Assembly (NCBI RefSeq): GCF_021513255.1
Contig: NZ_CP090977.1
Span: 248,001-312,000, forward strand
Source: Planococcus sp. 107-1
Lineage (GTDB): Bacteria; Bacillota; Bacilli; Bacillales_A; Planococcaceae
DNA length: 64,000 nt
Reading direction: 5' to 3'
Position numbers and translations under genes: made by a program. Under the pieces are notes generated by a model. That model made no database searches. It was not told where the DNA came from and saw only the letters and a program-made list of their open reading frames with translations. Position 1 is the stretch's first letter. Each line of letters opens with the position of its first letter. Of this stretch, positions 9,097-18,014 are shown in pieces.

Positions 9097-10176
9097 TTGA
9101 AAAAGAACATTTCGATTTTATTAATTGCGGTTATCCTGATTGGAGTTTTAGCATATCAATTGTTTCAACAGAAGGAAGAAGGGGAGATCCGGAATTCGGC
9201 AGCTCTAGAGGATGAGCTTGCCGTACATTATATAGATGTCGGCCAAGCAGATTCCACTTTATTGGAAGTGGATGGTTATGCCATTCTGATTGATGCAGGC
9301 GATTGGAACAGCACAGCTGCGATCGATTATTTAAAAGAGTTGCAGCTGGAGAAAATCGACATTGCAATCGGTACTCATCCCGATTCGGATCACATTGGCC
9401 AGCTAGCTTCCATTGTTGAACAGTTTGATGTAGGGGAAGTGTGGATGTCAGGCAACGAAAGCACCTCCAATACATTCATCAGCACATTAGAAGCGGTTGA
9501 TGAAACGGGTACGGATTATTACGAACCGCGCAGCGGAGAAGTTTTCGATGTCGGCCCGATTCAACTGGAAGTTCTTTATCCCGAAGAAATCACCGGAAAA
9601 GCCAACGAAGAATCGATTTCATTGAAAGTGACGTTTGGAGATATCCGCTTGGTCTTCACCGGTGATGCGGGTATTAAAGAAGAACAGAATATGATTGACA
9701 GCGGCGCTGATTTGGACGCAGAAATTCTTCATCTTGGCCACCATGGGTCGAATACATCGACGAGCCGCGCGTTTTTAAAAGCTGTATCTCCGGAAGTCGC
9801 CATTTACAGTGCGGGCATCGACAATTCCTATGGCCATCCGCATGCCGAAGTCATTGCCTCAGTGGAGAACGAAGGCGCTGAAGTTTACGGCACTGATGTG
9901 AACGGAACGATTGTGCTGCGGACAGACGGAAACAGCTACGAAATCGAAACAGAGAAAGAAGGAATCGCTGTTGAAGGAAAAAATCGCTGCATTGATCTGA
10001 ATCGTGCTTCTTCAGCTGAACTTCAGGAAATCGAAGGCATCGGTCCGGCTTTCGCTGAAGACATCGTAAAAAGCCGTCCGTTTGTTTCGCTTGAAGAGCT
10101 TAAAGAGATCAAAGGCATTGGGCAAGGGAAGCTGGAGGATATTAAAGACCAAGGCCTCGCTTGTGTAGGGGAGTGA
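9097..10176 (+). CDS. Membrane-anchored MBL-fold hydrolase with C-terminal helix-hairpin-helix (ComEC/ComEA-like)
   Basis: The 359-residue protein has an N-terminal membrane anchor (about residues 5-22), a ComEC-type metallo-beta-lactamase domain and a ComEA-like HhH DNA-binding tail (about 297-359, with IEGIGPAF and IKGIGQGK). Metal motifs are THPDSDH at 93-99 and LGHHGSN near 210. It is probably an extracytoplasmic nuclease or phosphodiesterase. I chose TTG at 9097 because AGAGGAGAGGGA precedes it; longer readings start inside the previous terminator. It is 4 bases from a DUF3006 gene, a common partner. The enzymatic role is inferred. Confidence 0.85.
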   Translation: MKKNISILLIAVILIGVLAYQLFQQKEEGEIRNSAALEDELAVHYIDVGQADSTLLEVDGYAILIDAGDWNSTAAIDYLKELQLEKIDIAIGTHPDSDHIGQLASIVEQFDVGEVWMSGNESTSNTFISTLEAVDETGTDYYEPRSGEVFDVGPIQLEVLYPEEITGKANEESISLKVTFGDIRLVFTGDAGIKEEQNMIDSGADLDAEILHLGHHGSNTSTSRAFLKAVSPEVAIYSAGIDNSYGHPHAEVIASVENEGAEVYGTDVNGTIVLRTDGNSYEIETEKEGIAVEGKNRCIDLNRASSAELQEIEGIGPAFAEDIVKSRPFVSLEELKEIKGIGQGKLEDIKDQGLACVGE

Positions 10177-10180
10177 TTGA

Positions 10181-10441
10181 ATGAAAGGGATGCTGAACCG
10201 GATTGAAGATGGATGGGCGGTCATTCTCATAGAAGAAGAGCAAAAGGAACTCCTGCTTCCTGTCAGTCATTTGCCGGAAGGAAGCGAAGTGAATTCATGG
10301 TTTGAGATTGAGTTGGACGGAGATAAGCTTTGTTCCATTTCTTTGGACGAAGAAAGCAGAGCAGTAAAAGAAAAAGAAGCTCGGGATCTAAGAAGAAGGT
10401 TGAGAAGAAGGAGCGGCAGCAGCCGGTTCAAAAGAAGATAG
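10181..10441 (+). CDS. DUF3006-family protein
   Basis: This 86-residue protein begins MKGMLNRIEDGWAVILIEEE, typical of DUF3006, a small beta-rich domain often encoded next to MBL-HhH proteins. The C-terminus is strongly basic (RRRLRRRSG). It follows the MBL-HhH gene by 4 bases, so the two form one operon. Its function is unknown; acting as a partner or regulator of the hydrolase is inference. Confidence 0.8.
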   Translation: MKGMLNRIEDGWAVILIEEEQKELLLPVSHLPEGSEVNSWFEIELDGDKLCSISLDEESRAVKEKEARDLRRRLRRRSGSSRFKRR

Positions 10442-10453
10442 GAAATCAAAAAG

Positions 10454-10486
10454 GAAGCCCCAGCAATATGCCGAGGCTTCTTTTTT
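10454..10486. terminator. Bidirectional terminator between convergent genes
   Basis: GAAGCC and GGCTTC form the stem, with A residues on one side and six T residues on the other. It serves the rightward DUF3006 gene and the leftward DUF3219 gene. Confidence 0.8.
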
Positions 10487-10491
10487 GATTT

Positions 10492-10791
10492 CTATGCTTT
10501 TTCCGTCAATTCCAGGTGATAGTCAGCTACTTCGTTCGGATTGTAAAGGTTCGTAGTATCTGTTGAATAGTTCGAGATGGCAGCTTGGAAGTCCAAGTTT
10601 TTTTCTGGAACTTGAACCCGGAATTCCATGCCGTATAATAGCACAGCGATATCGTGGTAATCTTCGCTCGTCACGTTGAAATCGATGATAATCTTTTGCA
10701 AAGGCTTGCCGGAAACGTTATCAGTCACGTGTTCTTCCGTATAGTGGAAAGCTTGGATAACTGTCTCGTTAAGGTGTACTTGAGTCGTCAA
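10492..10791 (-). CDS. DUF3219-family protein (YkvR-like)
   Basis: The 99-residue protein has the family's core NVTSEDYHDIAVLLYG and NYSTDTTNLYNP, as in Bacillus YkvR. It has no membrane segment and is predicted cytosolic. It lies 13 bases downstream of the acyl-CoA dehydrogenase gene on the same strand, so they probably share a transcript. Function is unknown. Confidence 0.8.
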   Translation of the reverse strand: MTTQVHLNETVIQAFHYTEEHVTDNVSGKPLQKIIIDFNVTSEDYHDIAVLLYGMEFRVQVPEKNLDFQAAISNYSTDTTNLYNPNEVADYHLELTEKA

Positions 10792-10804
10792 TTTGCTTCA
10801 CTCC

Positions 10805-11977
10805 TTATTTATTGGCTGAATTCTCGTGTTGTTCTTTTTGGATGGACTGGATGGCTTGGCTTGCAAGTTGCGCTTTGACCATGTCCTCCATTGGCGGATT
10901 ATACAGGCCTGCCCGGATATTCACATAATGGCGATGCATCGGGTTGGCCTCTGATAAGGCCCTAGAACCGACAATTTTCATCGCTTTATCGACGATGCCG
11001 ATAGCTGCCTGAGTGACGGCGATTTTCGTTACATTCAATGCTTCATCCATCGCAGCTTTATCGCTTGCTTGAAGATAGCGTTCAACTGTTCCGTATAGCA
11101 AATGGCGGGCAGTTGTCAGCTCCAGCTCCATTTCGCCGATGAGGTGCCGGATATTCGGAGTTTCCGAAATCGGCTTCCCGAGAGAAGCGGGTTCGTAGGA
11201 AGAGGCGAATTCAATCGCTTGCGTCCGGGCGGCAGCAGCAATCCCGATATAACAAGCAGGAATATGGAGCAGCCAGCCTTTACCGGCAGTTCGGGCATTG
11301 CCCGGCTTTAAGATGAATGAAGAAGGAATCCTTACATCTTCCATCACTAACGTATGGCTTGCTGTTCCTCTCATGGCTAGCATATCCCAAGTTTCATCGA
11401 TTGAAACCCCTTCTGCTTTGCGCGGAATGATAAAGGTTTCGACTTGTTCCTCATTCACTGTGGCGGTCACGAAGATGAAATCGAGGACAGGCGCCATAGA
11501 GGTATAGGTTTTTTCGCCGTTGAGCACCCACTCATCGCCTTCTTTTACAGCAACGGTCCGGGGAAGCGCACCGCGTGCTGGGCTTCCAGCATTATTTTCA
11601 GTGGCCGCCGTATTGATTAAGGCACCTTTTCGGATTTCTTCTGTAAGCCAGGATGCACTGTTTTCGTGCCAATGCCGGTTTTCGGCGTATTCCAAAACGA
11701 TTCCAGTATGCCAGCCGATAGAAAGGCCGGTAGCTCCGGAAGCTTGCGAAATCGCTTCTTGTGCAAGTATGTACTCATAGAGGCCGAAGCCTTGCCCGCC
11801 CATATCTTTTGGCAAAGTGAGTGTATGGTAGCCTATTTGCTTTAACTCTTTAATATTTTTATAAGGGAAAGATCCCATTGCGTCCAACTCCGGTTCGCGC
11901 TTTTGAAAAGCAGGAGTTAATGCACGAATTTGGTTAATCAATTCTCGCTGTTGGGAAGTTTTAATAAAAGTGTCCAT
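10805..11977 (-). CDS. Acyl-CoA dehydrogenase family flavoprotein (YdbM-like)
   Basis: The 390-residue protein has the normal single-domain length for FAD-dependent acyl-CoA dehydrogenases. Visible features are LPKDMGGQGFGLYEYILAQE, the substrate/flavin loop NNAGSPARG in place of the usual TEPxAGSD, LNGEKTYTSMAP, and MLAMRGTASHTLVMEDV. The degenerate loop suggests an atypical substrate. It is followed by the DUF3219 gene. Confidence 0.85.
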   Translation of the reverse strand: MDTFIKTSQQRELINQIRALTPAFQKREPELDAMGSFPYKNIKELKQIGYHTLTLPKDMGGQGFGLYEYILAQEAISQASGATGLSIGWHTGIVLEYAENRHWHENSASWLTEEIRKGALINTAATENNAGSPARGALPRTVAVKEGDEWVLNGEKTYTSMAPVLDFIFVTATVNEEQVETFIIPRKAEGVSIDETWDMLAMRGTASHTLVMEDVRIPSSFILKPGNARTAGKGWLLHIPACYIGIAAAARTQAIEFASSYEPASLGKPISETPNIRHLIGEMELELTTARHLLYGTVERYLQASDKAAMDEALNVTKIAVTQAAIGIVDKAMKIVGSRALSEANPMHRHYVNIRAGLYNPPMEDMVKAQLASQAIQSIQKEQHENSANK

Positions 11978-12020
11978 AAAAAAGTTCTCCTTCCGGAATG
12001 CTCTATTAAAACCATAACAT

Positions 12021-12060
12021 GAAAAGCCGCCAAAGCAGTTGATGTATGCTTTGGCGGCTT
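12021..12060 (-). terminator. Terminator of the ykvI-like gene
   Basis: A perfect 14-bp stem, AAGCCGCCAAAGCA with TGCTTTGGCGGCTT, starts 8 bases beyond the stop on the minus strand. The T tract is short. Confidence 0.75.
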
Positions 12061-12067
12061 ATAGAAG

Positions 12068-13132
12068 TTATTTATTCATTATTGTCTGGGTGTTTGGCTT
12101 TTTAAAATCGGCATAAACCAATGCAGCTACCAGGAAGAATCCGAGATAACCGACCACGGGATAAAATTCATTGACGAGTTTTGTAAAGCCGACAAAACTT
12201 AAGGCAAAGGAAACGATGCCGACAATTACGACAAACCCTTTGAATTTAGGCGTACCGGATGAAACAAAGCGAGCTGAGAATGCATAGATCATACTGACCG
12301 CAGTATTGTAAATCATGCCAAACAAAATGATCGACATGAACACACCTAAGGTAGGAGAGATGTCATTGGCAATTTGAAGCATCGGCATTTCCGCATCGCC
12401 TACACTGTCTATTTTTGAAAAAATAGCTAGATGGCTGAGAATAATTAAAACTCCAAGGCCAAGGCCTCCGAACAATCCTCCACGAGCAGCGATTTTTTCA
12501 TCTTTTTCTGTGCTTCCCATGACGATGGCCATGGAAGCTCCAACTGCAATATTAAAGGATGCATAATTTAATCCTGACAAGAACCAATTGGAAACAGCCG
12601 AAAGTTTTTCTTTCGCGATTGGATCTAATACGGTAAAAGATGAATCGCCGGTAGCTAGACTGTAAACGGCTAAAAGGACGACCATCAAAATAAGAAAAGG
12701 CGTGATGCTGCCGATGATCGCGATGACTTTTTCTACATTGAGCATAATCGTCAAAATGACAAGCACTGTCATGAGAGTACTTCCAAGTACTGCTGGCAAG
12801 TCGAATTGCTGCGAAAAAATAGAACCGGCTCCGGCAATCATGACTACTCCGACGCCGAATAAAGTTAAGATAATTATGTAATCAACAATTCTTCCTAAGA
12901 TCTTTCCACTGATTCCGTAAATGACTTCCTTATGTGAAGGCTGCTGCATCCGGCTTCCAAGCCGTGTCAAATTCATTCCTAAATACGCAAATAGGGCTGT
13001 CGACATAAGAGCGGCAAAAATCCCCATGATTCCGAAACTCGTAAAATATTGCAGGATTTCTTGTCCAGAAGCGAATCCCGCACCGACAATGATGCCGATA
13101 AAGGCGCTCCCCATTTTCAAACTCTTGATCAT
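12068..13132 (-). CDS. YkvI-family membrane protein (APC-type transporter-like)
   Basis: This 354-residue integral membrane protein begins MIKSLKMGSAFIGIIVGAGF, with the GAGFASGQE motif typical of YkvI and distantly of LeuT-fold amino acid transporters. Hydrophobicity suggests about ten transmembrane helices. The substrate is unknown. It has its own terminator and stands alone. Confidence 0.8.
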   Translation of the reverse strand: MIKSLKMGSAFIGIIVGAGFASGQEILQYFTSFGIMGIFAALMSTALFAYLGMNLTRLGSRMQQPSHKEVIYGISGKILGRIVDYIIILTLFGVGVVMIAGAGSIFSQQFDLPAVLGSTLMTVLVILTIMLNVEKVIAIIGSITPFLILMVVLLAVYSLATGDSSFTVLDPIAKEKLSAVSNWFLSGLNYASFNIAVGASMAIVMGSTEKDEKIAARGGLFGGLGLGVLIILSHLAIFSKIDSVGDAEMPMLQIANDISPTLGVFMSIILFGMIYNTAVSMIYAFSARFVSSGTPKFKGFVVIVGIVSFALSFVGFTKLVNEFYPVVGYLGFFLVAALVYADFKKPNTQTIMNK

Positions 13133-13370
13133 AAATTTCCCCCTTGAGGCTTTTCTAACAAAAGTTTACTTTAACTATTCGTAGTTAGAAAATTAACCTT
13201 TTTCAAATATAGCAAATAGTTATAAATGACACAATGGACAAGATGATACAGAACTCCGAATATGCCTATTTTACTAACACTTCAAAGTATATTTATAAGA
13301 GAAAGAAAGAGAACTGAGAATAAAAGTTATTTCAAGATAAAAAAAGAAGGGGGCAGGCAATAAAAGACAT

Positions 13371-13400
13371 AAAAAACCCTCTTGCCATTCAGCAAGAGGG
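13371..13400 (-). terminator. Terminator of the GSP17M gene
   Basis: CCCTCTTGC and GCAAGAGGG form a perfect 9-bp stem; read leftward it is followed by six T residues. Confidence 0.85.
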
Positions 13401-13406
13401 AAGGAA

Positions 13407-13733
13407 TTAATTGTTTTTATTCGCGATAATCACGAGTTTGCCTTTATCTAATTCTTCTTCGTAATCAGCAGCTTCTTGTTCTGTTGCTCCAGCGGCTGCC
13501 ATTTTAGCGCGAAGCTCATCACCGCGTGAAACGGTCATGTTTTTCATGCTATCTAGGAATCCTTGTTCTTTCATGCCGACGCTTTCCGTATCCAATGCTT
13601 TGGAAATGTCTTTTTCGCGGTTTTTATCATGTGCGAAGATGTAAATGTCGTCGTGCGTGAATCCTTGTGTCTGTAATTTTTCGATTTCTGATTTTGCTTG
13701 CACTGCATTTTCTACTGTTAGTTTTACTGTCAA
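13407..13733 (-). CDS. General stress protein 17M-like (YflT family)
   Basis: The 108-residue protein matches the heat/general stress protein YflT (GSP17M): TVENAVQAKSEIEKL and GFTHDDIYIFAHDK near the N-terminus. I placed the start at TTG 13733 because GGAGGG lies just upstream. A longer reading to 13796 would run through the SigB promoter and is rejected. The biochemical role is unknown. SigB control is directly suggested by the promoter at 13770-13794. Confidence 0.85.
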   Translation of the reverse strand: MTVKLTVENAVQAKSEIEKLQTQGFTHDDIYIFAHDKNREKDISKALDTESVGMKEQGFLDSMKNMTVSRGDELRAKMAAAGATEQEAADYEEELDKGKLVIIANKNN

Positions 13734-13769
13734 AGTAATCCCTCCAAGTTTTATCTTCTCCCTTTCTAT

Positions 13770-13794
13770 ATACCCCGAGCGAATTCCTTTAAAC
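13770..13794 (-). promoter_or_regulatory. SigB-type promoter of the GSP17M gene
   Basis: Read leftward, GTTTAA is followed by 13 bases and GGGTAT, an exact match to the Bacillus SigB consensus. It lies about 40 bases before the chosen TTG start. Confidence 0.85.
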
Positions 13795-13856
13795 AAACTG
13801 TAGGTAAACGGCTGGGTTATAATAGGGAAATAAAATAAAACGAGAGGGGTACATTT

Positions 13857-14591
13857 ATGAAAATTACAACAATTGGAATTTGGGGCGGCTATCCGAATAA
13901 AAACGAAGCGACTTCTTCCTTTCTAATAGAAGAGGAAGGATTTCGCTGCCTAGTGGATTGTGGAAGCGGTGTATTGGCCGCTGTACAAAATTATACCGAA
14001 TTAAAAGATCTCGATGCGGCAATCATCAGCCATTATCATCCAGACCATATTGCCGATATTGGGGTTTTGCAGCATGCAGCGATGGTCGGCATGCAGTTAA
14101 AAGAGTGGGAAACTCCATTTCCGATTTATGCCCATAACCGCGACCAGGAAATGTTTGCGGGCCTTTCCTATAAAGGCGTGACTGAAGGAAAAATGATTGA
14201 AGCAGGCCAACCTCTTCTGCTTGGGCCGTTCGAAGTCTCTTTTTGCGAAACCATTCATCCGGTTTATTGCTTGGCAATGAAATTTACAGCAAAAGGAAAG
14301 TCAGTGGTTTTTACAGCGGATACCGAATGGAAAGATGAGCTGATCGATTTCTCGCGCCATGCAGATTTGCTTGTATGTGAATCAAATTTGTATGAAAAAT
14401 ATAGAGGCATCATTAAAGGGCATTTGAGCGGGAAGCAAGCAGGTGAACTGGCTGAGCGTGCTGATGCCAAGAAATTGAGGCTCACTCATTTGCCGCAATA
14501 CGGCGAACTGGAAGAAATTCTTGAAGCTGCACGTTCCAGCTATAGCGGCAATGTAGAATTCGCAAAAATAGGGGCTGTCTACGAGATTTAA
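13857..14591 (+). CDS. MBL-fold hydrolase (YhfI-like)
   Basis: This 244-residue metallo-beta-lactamase-fold protein has the HxHxDH motif as H59-Y-H61-P-D63-H64, ADTEWKDEL as the metal-binding Asp loop near residue 155, and the RNase Z-like order seen in Bacillus YhfI. A GAGAGGGG site precedes the ATG. TATAAT at 13818-13823 is a plausible -10 element. The substrate is unknown. Confidence 0.85.
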   Translation: MKITTIGIWGGYPNKNEATSSFLIEEEGFRCLVDCGSGVLAAVQNYTELKDLDAAIISHYHPDHIADIGVLQHAAMVGMQLKEWETPFPIYAHNRDQEMFAGLSYKGVTEGKMIEAGQPLLLGPFEVSFCETIHPVYCLAMKFTAKGKSVVFTADTEWKDELIDFSRHADLLVCESNLYEKYRGIIKGHLSGKQAGELAERADAKKLRLTHLPQYGELEEILEAARSSYSGNVEFAKIGAVYEI

Positions 14592-14601
14592 GGCAGTTTC
14601 A

Positions 14602-14640
14602 AAAAAAGAGGGTTCCGAAAAAATCGGTGCTCTCTTTTTC
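14602..14640 (+). terminator. Intrinsic terminator after the YhfI-like gene
   Basis: An imperfect stem (GAGGGTTCCGA with TCGGTGCTCTC) is flanked by an A tract and a T tract. Confidence 0.6.
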
Positions 14641-14644
14641 ATGG

Positions 14645-14670
14645 GTTTCTACTGCTCCAGTGCAGGGAAA
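14645..14670 (+). promoter_or_regulatory. Possible SigB-type promoter of the cation efflux gene
   Basis: GTTTCT, 14 bases, GGGAAA fits the relaxed SigB pattern and lies about 65 bases before the CDF start. It is a motif match only. Confidence 0.4.
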
Positions 14671-14735
14671 TAAAATAGAAATGCTTGCTAAATTTACACA
14701 CGAATAATTTGGTTGAGAAGAATGGGGGATTTCAT

Positions 14736-15707
14736 ATGAAAGAGTTTTTGGGCTTGCTAAAAGGGGGGAACAAGTCTGCTTTTTGGGCAGCAATTGTTAA
14801 TACGGCGGTAGCTGTCATTAAAACAATCGCTTATCTCATTACGGGAAATGTGGCGATGTTCGCCGAAATGATGCACAGCTTTGGAGATGCAGCCAACCAA
14901 TTGTTCGTCTTTATCGGTTCGGCATTGAGCAAAAAAGCGCCAACCGAAAAATTTCCAGGCGGTTTTGGGCGCCTAGTCAACTTAGTGCTATTAGGAGCGG
15001 TGCTTATTGTCGGAGTGCTGGCCTATGAAACCATTATCGAAGGAATCCATCACATTTCGGATACGGTCCACACAGAAGATTGGTTCTGGTTGAACATCGG
15101 AGTGTTAGGTGCGTCTGCTCTTTTGGAAGCTTTTGTGCTCAATAAAGCCATGAAAGAAATAACGGAGCACCTGCCGAAAGAACAAACAAGCGGTTTAAAG
15201 TACATCCCGCTTAGCTATAAAAACGTAAAAGGGGCTAAGCCTGCGACCAAACTCGTTTTCCTGGAAGATAATGTGGCAGTAGGAGGAGCCGTGTTGGCTT
15301 TGGGCGCTATTATCATTTCCACTTATACGCCTTTCCATAGTGCAACCGGGTACGCTTCAATCATTATCGGTGTCATGCTCATTCTCGTAGTAGGACGGGT
15401 TTTCCTGGACAATGCGGCTGGTGCGCTTGGAGTGGCTGATGTTAAAATGCAGGCCCGAATCGGCGCGAAAGTTCTGCAGCACCCACAAGTTGCCGATATT
15501 CAAGACCTTGATGTCATCAAAGAAGGAGACCATTTCCATGTGGAATTGAAATTGGAAGTGGACCCAGGCATGACGATTGCCGAAGCGGATGATTTGCGGG
15601 ACTACATTGAAAAGCGGATTATGGATGGCGTCCAAGGAGTGACGGATGTCATCATTGAATTTGATGAAGACGATCAAATTCCTACGTGGATGGATACGAC
15701 TAAATGA
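14736..15707 (+). CDS. Cation diffusion facilitator family transporter
   Basis: CDF proteins export divalent metals in exchange for protons. The 323-residue chain has about six hydrophobic segments and a cytosolic C-terminal domain. H47-xxx-D51 (MMHSFGD) is the first metal-site pair. The second pair is altered: DNVAVGG has Asp where zinc transporters usually have His, which may point to a different metal. ATG 14736 is preceded by GGGGGAT; an upstream in-frame start at 14685 lacks a site. Confidence 0.85.
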   Translation: MKEFLGLLKGGNKSAFWAAIVNTAVAVIKTIAYLITGNVAMFAEMMHSFGDAANQLFVFIGSALSKKAPTEKFPGGFGRLVNLVLLGAVLIVGVLAYETIIEGIHHISDTVHTEDWFWLNIGVLGASALLEAFVLNKAMKEITEHLPKEQTSGLKYIPLSYKNVKGAKPATKLVFLEDNVAVGGAVLALGAIIISTYTPFHSATGYASIIIGVMLILVVGRVFLDNAAGALGVADVKMQARIGAKVLQHPQVADIQDLDVIKEGDHFHVELKLEVDPGMTIAEADDLRDYIEKRIMDGVQGVTDVIIEFDEDDQIPTWMDTTK

Positions 15708-15792
15708 TTTGAAGCTATAAGCAGATAGCTTGTCTTCGAGATATTTTGGTTTTATGGTTAATGGACATCTTCTCCTGAAAGGAAGTCATTAA

Positions 15793-16800
15793 ATGAATCA
15801 AAACATAAAACCGGTGCCCGTATCCGTTTTGGACTTGGTCGCTATTTCGGAAGGCCAGACAGCAAAAGATGCATTAACGGATATGGTCAGCTTGGCACAG
15901 CATGTTGAAAAATTAAACTACAAGCGGTTTTGGTTGTCTGAACACCACAACTCGCCGACTTTAGCCAGTTCCGCTACGTCTATCCTGATTTCAAAGGTGC
16001 TCGATAATACAGCATCGATTGAAGTGGGATCTGGCGGTGTCATGTTGCCGAACCATACTCCGCTTGTCGTAGCTGAGCAATTCGGAACACTTGAGACGAT
16101 GTATCCTGGACGAGTGAATTTGGGGCTTGGGCGTGCACCGGGAACGGATATGCAGACCGCACATGCGCTGCGCCGAACTGCGCAAGAAACGGCGTATGCT
16201 TTCCCGCAGGATGTAGTTGAACTGCAGAATTATTTAAAGCCGCTTGAACATCAAGGCATGGTGTATGCCTATCCGGGTGTTGGCACCGAAGTACCGATTT
16301 TTATCCTAGGATCGAGTACATCCAGTGCGCAGTTAGCTGCAAGACTGGGCTTGCCTTATGTATTTGCTGCCCATTTCGCTCCGCAGCAATTAGAACAGGC
16401 GCTGCAGATTTATCGAACTCAGTTCCAGCCATCTGAATACCTAGCCGAACCATACGTCATGGTTTGTGTAAACGTAGTGGCCGCAGAAACGACTGAAGAA
16501 GCTCAAAAACTTTCGACTTCGAGCCAGATGTTTTACTTGAATGTAGTAAGAGGAACAAAAAATCTGCTTCAGCCACCGGTCGATTCGATGGATGGCAAAT
16601 GGAGCTTGTATGAGGAAACGGTGGCTAAAAATATGTCCCGTTATACGTTCCTTGGCGACCGCGAAGCGATTACAGCGCAGTTGAAAGACTTTATGGGCGA
16701 TATGCAGATTGATGAACTGATGGCTGTGTCTTATATTTATGATCAAGAAAAAAGAAAGCGTTCGTTTGAGATTCTGAAAGATGCGATGGATCAAATCTAA
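15793..16800 (+). CDS. LLM-class flavin-dependent oxidoreductase (YceB-like)
   Basis: The 335-residue protein is a bacterial luciferase-like TIM barrel. [18 protein letters not shown] is near residue 46, [20 protein letters not shown] near 77, and [11 protein letters not shown] near 108, as in the YceB/MsnO8 group. It would use FMNH2 supplied by a reductase; the substrate is unknown. A GAAAGGAAG site precedes the ATG. The NAD(P)-binding gene follows after 18 bases, suggesting an operon. Confidence 0.85.
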   Translation: MNQNIKPVPVSVLDLVAISEGQTAKDALTDMVSLAQHVEKLNYKRFWLSEHHNSPTLASSATSILISKVLDNTASIEVGSGGVMLPNHTPLVVAEQFGTLETMYPGRVNLGLGRAPGTDMQTAHALRRTAQETAYAFPQDVVELQNYLKPLEHQGMVYAYPGVGTEVPIFILGSSTSSAQLAARLGLPYVFAAHFAPQQLEQALQIYRTQFQPSEYLAEPYVMVCVNVVAAETTEEAQKLSTSSQMFYLNVVRGTKNLLQPPVDSMDGKWSLYEETVAKNMSRYTFLGDREAITAQLKDFMGDMQIDELMAVSYIYDQEKRKRSFEILKDAMDQI

Positions 16801-16818
16801 AAGGATGAGGTGGTTCGG

Positions 16819-17457
16819 GTGAAAATCGGAATTATTGGAGCAAGCGGAAAAGCGGGCAAGGTCATTATGAAAGAAGCGATTTCTAGAGGCCATGAAATCA
16901 CGGCTATCGTAAGGGATGCTTCGAAAATTGAAGACGAAAAAGCACGGGTTTTGGAAAAAGATGTTTTCAGTTTAACTTCAGAAGATCTAAAACCGTTTGA
17001 TGTGGTCGTAAATGCTTTTGGTGTGCCCCCGGAAAAAGCGGAGCAGCATGTAGAAGCAGGAAGAAATCTTATCCAAGCGTTAAAAGAAGCGCCTGACACG
17101 AGACTGATTGTAGTTGGAGGGGCAGGCAGCTTATTTGTCGATGAAGCACGAACCACACGGTTGATTGAAACTCCGGAATTCCCGGATGCTTTCAAAGCGA
17201 TTGCATCTAACCAGGCACAGAACCTGGCTGACCTTGAAGCATCAGAAGGCATCGAGTGGACATTCCTAAGTCCTGCAGCTTTCTTTGATGCGGAAGGCAG
17301 ACGGACCGGCAGTTATGAGATAGGCGAAGACAGCATCACGGTGAATAAGAGAGGGAAAAGCTATGTCAGCTATCCCGATTATGCCATTGCATTAGTGGAT
17401 GAAATTGAAAATCCGCGCCATTTCAATAAACGGTTTACAGTGGTATCGGAGAAATAG
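16819..17457 (+). CDS. NAD(P)-binding oxidoreductase (atypical SDR, YwnB-like)
   Basis: The 212-residue protein has GIIGASGKAGK (about residues 3-13) as its dinucleotide-binding loop and the NmrA/BVR-B-like layout of YwnB. I chose GTG 16819, which is 8 bases after AGGATGAGG; GTG 16810 overlaps that site. It directly follows an LLM oxidoreductase, so a role in flavin or redox chemistry with it is possible but inferred. Confidence 0.8.
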   Translation: MKIGIIGASGKAGKVIMKEAISRGHEITAIVRDASKIEDEKARVLEKDVFSLTSEDLKPFDVVVNAFGVPPEKAEQHVEAGRNLIQALKEAPDTRLIVVGGAGSLFVDEARTTRLIETPEFPDAFKAIASNQAQNLADLEASEGIEWTFLSPAAFFDAEGRRTGSYEIGEDSITVNKRGKSYVSYPDYAIALVDEIENPRHFNKRFTVVSEK

Positions 17458-17468
17458 TCTCTAAAGTT

Positions 17469-17512
17469 GGCGGTAGAAAAGGTGTGTTTCCTGGTTCTGC
17501 CGCTCCCTTTTT
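17469..17512 (+). terminator. Intrinsic terminator after the NAD(P)-binding gene
   Basis: GGCGGTAGAA pairs with TTCTGCCGC across a 16-base loop and is followed by T residues at 17508-17512. A second hairpin (ATGCCG with CGGCAT) follows at once. Confidence 0.6.
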
Positions 17513-17647
17513 ACATGCCGCTTTACGGCATTTGTTGCGAAGATTGTTAAGAGTTCGCCACTAAATGTTCACCATCGGTAATTTATTGAAAAAAGCTATC
17601 CTGTATAATGAAGGGAAACTCAACTATCAAAGGCGGGAAACAAACAA

Positions 17648-17917
17648 ATGGAATTCTTATATTTTCCTGAAGATAAATCGGAATACATTCCCGGGATTAT
17701 CTCAGTTGTCGTCATTTTTATTTTATCGCTGTTGATCATGTGGCTTTTGATCCGAGCTTCTCGGAAACAAGTAAAGCAACTGCAAGATAAAGGCTATCCA
17801 GTTGTCTATAAAGGGCCATTGGATGAAGAACATCGAACAGATGAGCAACAAAAAAAGGCAGACCTGCAAAAACAAGCCGACCTTAAAGAAACTACTAGAA
17901 AAGACAGAGAGTCCTGA
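17648..17917 (+). CDS. Small single-pass membrane protein of unknown function
   Basis: The 89-residue protein has one hydrophobic segment (about residues 15-37) and a highly charged, Gln/Lys-rich cytosolic tail. I do not recognise a family. A TATAAT lies about 35 bases upstream and a strong terminator overlaps its 3' end, so it is a separate transcription unit. Confidence 0.6.
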   Translation: MEFLYFPEDKSEYIPGIISVVVIFILSLLIMWLLIRASRKQVKQLQDKGYPVVYKGPLDEEHRTDEQQKKADLQKQADLKETTRKDRES

Positions 17918-17945
17918 AAATATCAGGGCTCTTTGTCTTTTTCTT
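17901..17945 (+). terminator. Intrinsic terminator overlapping the end of the small membrane protein gene
   Basis: GACAGAGAGTCCTGA pairs with TCAGGGCTCTTTGTC with one or two mismatches, followed by a T-rich tract. Confidence 0.8.
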
Positions 17946-18014
17946 TGAACTTCATCAAAAGTAAAAGGGTATACTGAAAAGATAAAAAGCAGGAAAAGAC
18001 GGAGGCGGGAAATA

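Noticed and set aside
13734-13796. N-terminal extension of the GSP17M protein
   Set aside because: The extension would be translated from the SigB promoter itself; the TTG with GGAGGG is better.
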